Source of the DNA: Diplosphaera chodatii
Lineage: Eukaryota > Chlorophyta > Trebouxiophyceae > Prasiolales > Stichococcaceae
Assembly: GCA_032358165.1 (NCBI GenBank)
Contig: JAALGY010000041.1
Coordinates: 1,860,001 to 1,924,000 of the forward strand
DNA length: 64,000 nucleotides
Reading direction: 5' to 3'
Shown: positions 62,341 through 64,000 of the stretch, piece by piece
How positions within the stretch are numbered: position 1 is the first letter of the stretch
Layout of the letters: every line of letters starts with the position of its first letter
Made by a program: the position numbers and the translations under genes
Notes under the pieces: generated by a model
What the model saw: only the letters and a program-made list of their open reading frames with translations
What the model was told of the DNA's origin: nothing
Databases searched by the model: none

Positions 62341-63912
62341 ATGAGCAGTGCCTGGGGCGGTGAGCATCAATGGGAAGGCACACGCGGGACTGAGCAGGCA
62401 GCACAGCGGCAGGCGCAAGTGCGACACTCTGTGCAACAATTCGCCGGTGACCATGTCATCACAACGGGCCGATTTACGCCGGAACAGAGGCGGCACCAGC
62501 AGCACTCGCAGCACCAGCGGTTGCAGCAATTGCTGGCACTGCACCAGCAGAGGCGCCTGCCCCGAGGCGATGCCAGACTCTTGCAGCTGCTGCTGCACCA
62601 GCAGGCAGCGCAGCAGGGGCGCCTGACCGCAGCCGGGATGCAGCAGCTTCAGGTGCTCGAGCAGCAGGAGGCAGCTCAGCAGCAGGTCCAGCAGCAGCAG
62701 GCCCAGCAGCAGGCCCAGCAGCATCAGCAGCGAGCTCAGCAGCAGGCACAGCAGCGGCAGATGCAGGTGCAGCATCAGCATCAGCAGCAAGCTCAGCAGC
62801 AGGCACAAATGCGCGTGCAACAACAACAACATCAGCGGCAGTGGCAGCAGCAGCCGCAGCAGCAGCGCCAAGGCATGCCTATAGCTTTGGCAGCCGCACC
62901 AGCAGCCACATCAGCAGTGACAGCAACTCGCACTACCCAGGGTGGTGCACAGCAGCTGAACGACTCGATGGGCGTGATGAACTCCCTGGTTTCGCAGCTT
63001 GCGTCTGCCAACCCGGTGCCACAAGATCAGGCGATTGTCAAACCCCACCAGGTGCATAGTGCTTAACACCACCCTACAAAACCACTGCAGTCAAGCATCT
63101 GGGCGATATATTTGCATTGACCACCACTGTGGGCGTGTGGTGGCATCAGGTGTTGTGTGTCGAGCTATAGAGGCTTGGGATAGCATAGGGAGGCACAGGG
63201 CGGTTCCATGCAGCTGTGCATGCGTCCGCAGTTGCGGCAGCGCATGGAGCAGCTGCGCGCGCGGCGTGACGGGGCGGTGGAGCGCACCATGCGCCGCCAG
63301 ACGCAGCTCGAGCACGAGTTCTTTGCGCACAAGCTGGCCATCCAGGACGCGCTGCAGAAGGAGCTGGCGGAGCTCGAGAACGAGGTGCGGCTCGCTGCAA
63401 TCTGTCCAGGGCGGCAAGACTGTGGTGTGCATGCGCACCATCAAGCAGCATGCATGCTCTCGCCGTTTGTAGGTGTTCTCAGAGCAGGTATGACCGCAGC
63501 TGTGCCCGTGCGGAGTGTGTGATGCGCCTGCATACACTGCTCCGTGACTGCAGAATGAGCAACCTGCTCTGCGCCTGCTGCATGCAGTCTCGCAAAGCTG
63601 AGGCGCAGCTGGAGTGGCATGCAAAGAACGGTTTGTCGTTACCGACTTGTATTACCAACACTCTGCACCATGGCTGCCAACCTCCAGCCCCAGCTGCTCG
63701 AAGACAATGAGGGCTGCTATGAGACATCCCATCACGCCTTGGTTCATCTTGATCGACAGGTGCCATTGCACTGATGGCCACGGGTGGCGCTGCTGTTGCA
63801 TCAGCTGTGGTCGAAGCCGCTTCTCAAGCACCACCTGCACTTGCCGCACCAGCGGCGGCTGCTTCATTGGCAAACCCCGCAGCAGCACCGACGGCTCCTA
63901 CAGAGGCTGCAG
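62341..63912 (+). CDS. Gln-rich coiled-coil protein, 3' end beyond the window
   Basis: No family recognised. Exons in frame: 62341-63051 (237 codons), 63214-63384, 63473-63487, 63588-63630, 63760-63912, with a donor at 63913, so the gene continues off the edge. Exon 1 opens MSSAWGGEHQWEGTRGTEQA and becomes extremely Gln-rich, with His and Ala, as in transcription co-regulators. Exon 2 is a charged coiled coil (RARRDGAVERTMRRQTQLEH then FFAHKLAIQDALQKELAELE). The third is a micro-exon of 15 bases encoding VFSEQ. The fourth gives SRKAEAQLEWHAKN. The fifth is Ala/Pro-rich. Mediator or chromatin-complex subunits look like this, but nothing decides it. The start of exon 2 could also be 12-15 bases downstream, since cag recurs. 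Confidence 0.65.
62640..62870 (+). repeat. Imperfect CAG/CAA tract coding poly-Gln
   Basis: About 230 bases of CAG-rich triplets interrupted by GCC, ATG, CAT and GTG codons, inside exon 1 of the Gln-rich gene. Confidence 0.85.
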
Positions 63913-64000
63913 GTAGGAACTGCTTGTTGGTTTGGGAAACTTCCATCCATTCATGCATACAAGGACACACTTCCCCGATCCGACAGATTCCTCGCACCAT

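Overview
This is nuclear DNA from a green alga (Viridiplantae), most likely a chlorophyte near the trebouxiophytes; the group is an inference. Genes are dense, on both strands, and cut into many short exons. Introns almost always end in (t)gcag, and CAG codons and alanine/glutamine-rich linkers are common. Plant-lineage markers include a plastid-type class II DAHP synthase, an FZL chloroplast dynamin with its thiamine-phosphate-synthase-like front half, and an inositolphosphorylceramide-synthase-type enzyme. There is no operon, CRISPR array, rRNA or prokaryotic element, and I recognise no tRNA or intact transposon. All identifications come from reading the sequence; no search was run.

I support 17 genes. 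From left to right they are: RRP7 rRNA-processing factor (+, 77-1439); class II DAHP synthase (-, 1864-5259); ribosomal protein eL29 (+, 5778-6099); a PH-domain protein (-, 6494-8027); an unrecognised helical protein (-, 8685-10010); an MCRS1-like FHA protein (+, 10394-12996); a CCoAOMT-type O-methyltransferase (-, 13485-14809); an ATRX-like SNF2 ATPase of 13 kb (+, 15223-28388); complex I subunit NDUFB8/ASHI (-, 28752-29535); a TRF4/PAPD5 non-canonical poly(A) polymerase (+, 30051-33874); a Cys-module protein A (+, about 35112-37565); an IPC-synthase-like enzyme (+, 38895-41947); ALKBH6-like dioxygenase (-, 42468-43951); a KMO-like FAD monooxygenase (-, 44452-48126); Cys-module protein B (+, about 49889-54791); FZL (-, 55283-61635); and a Gln-rich coiled-coil protein running off the right edge (+, 62341-63912+).

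For RRP7, eL29, the PH protein, MCRS1-like, the methyltransferase, NDUFB8, TRF4 and ALKBH6 I rebuilt every exon in frame, so those models should be close to exact. The IPC synthase is nearly complete. ATRX, DAHP synthase, FZL, the monooxygenase and Cys-module protein B are spans with key exons fixed.

The genes are not one pathway. Loose themes are nuclear RNA and chromatin work (RRP7, TRF4, MCRS1-like, ATRX-like) and organelles (DAHP synthase, FZL, NDUFB8). Many neighbours are divergent pairs sharing about 0.4-0.7 kb of upstream DNA, or convergent pairs 0.36-0.5 kb apart. The most unusual content is two separate genes, 12 kb apart, that carry the same two-CxxC module with a DGL signature, for which I know no function.
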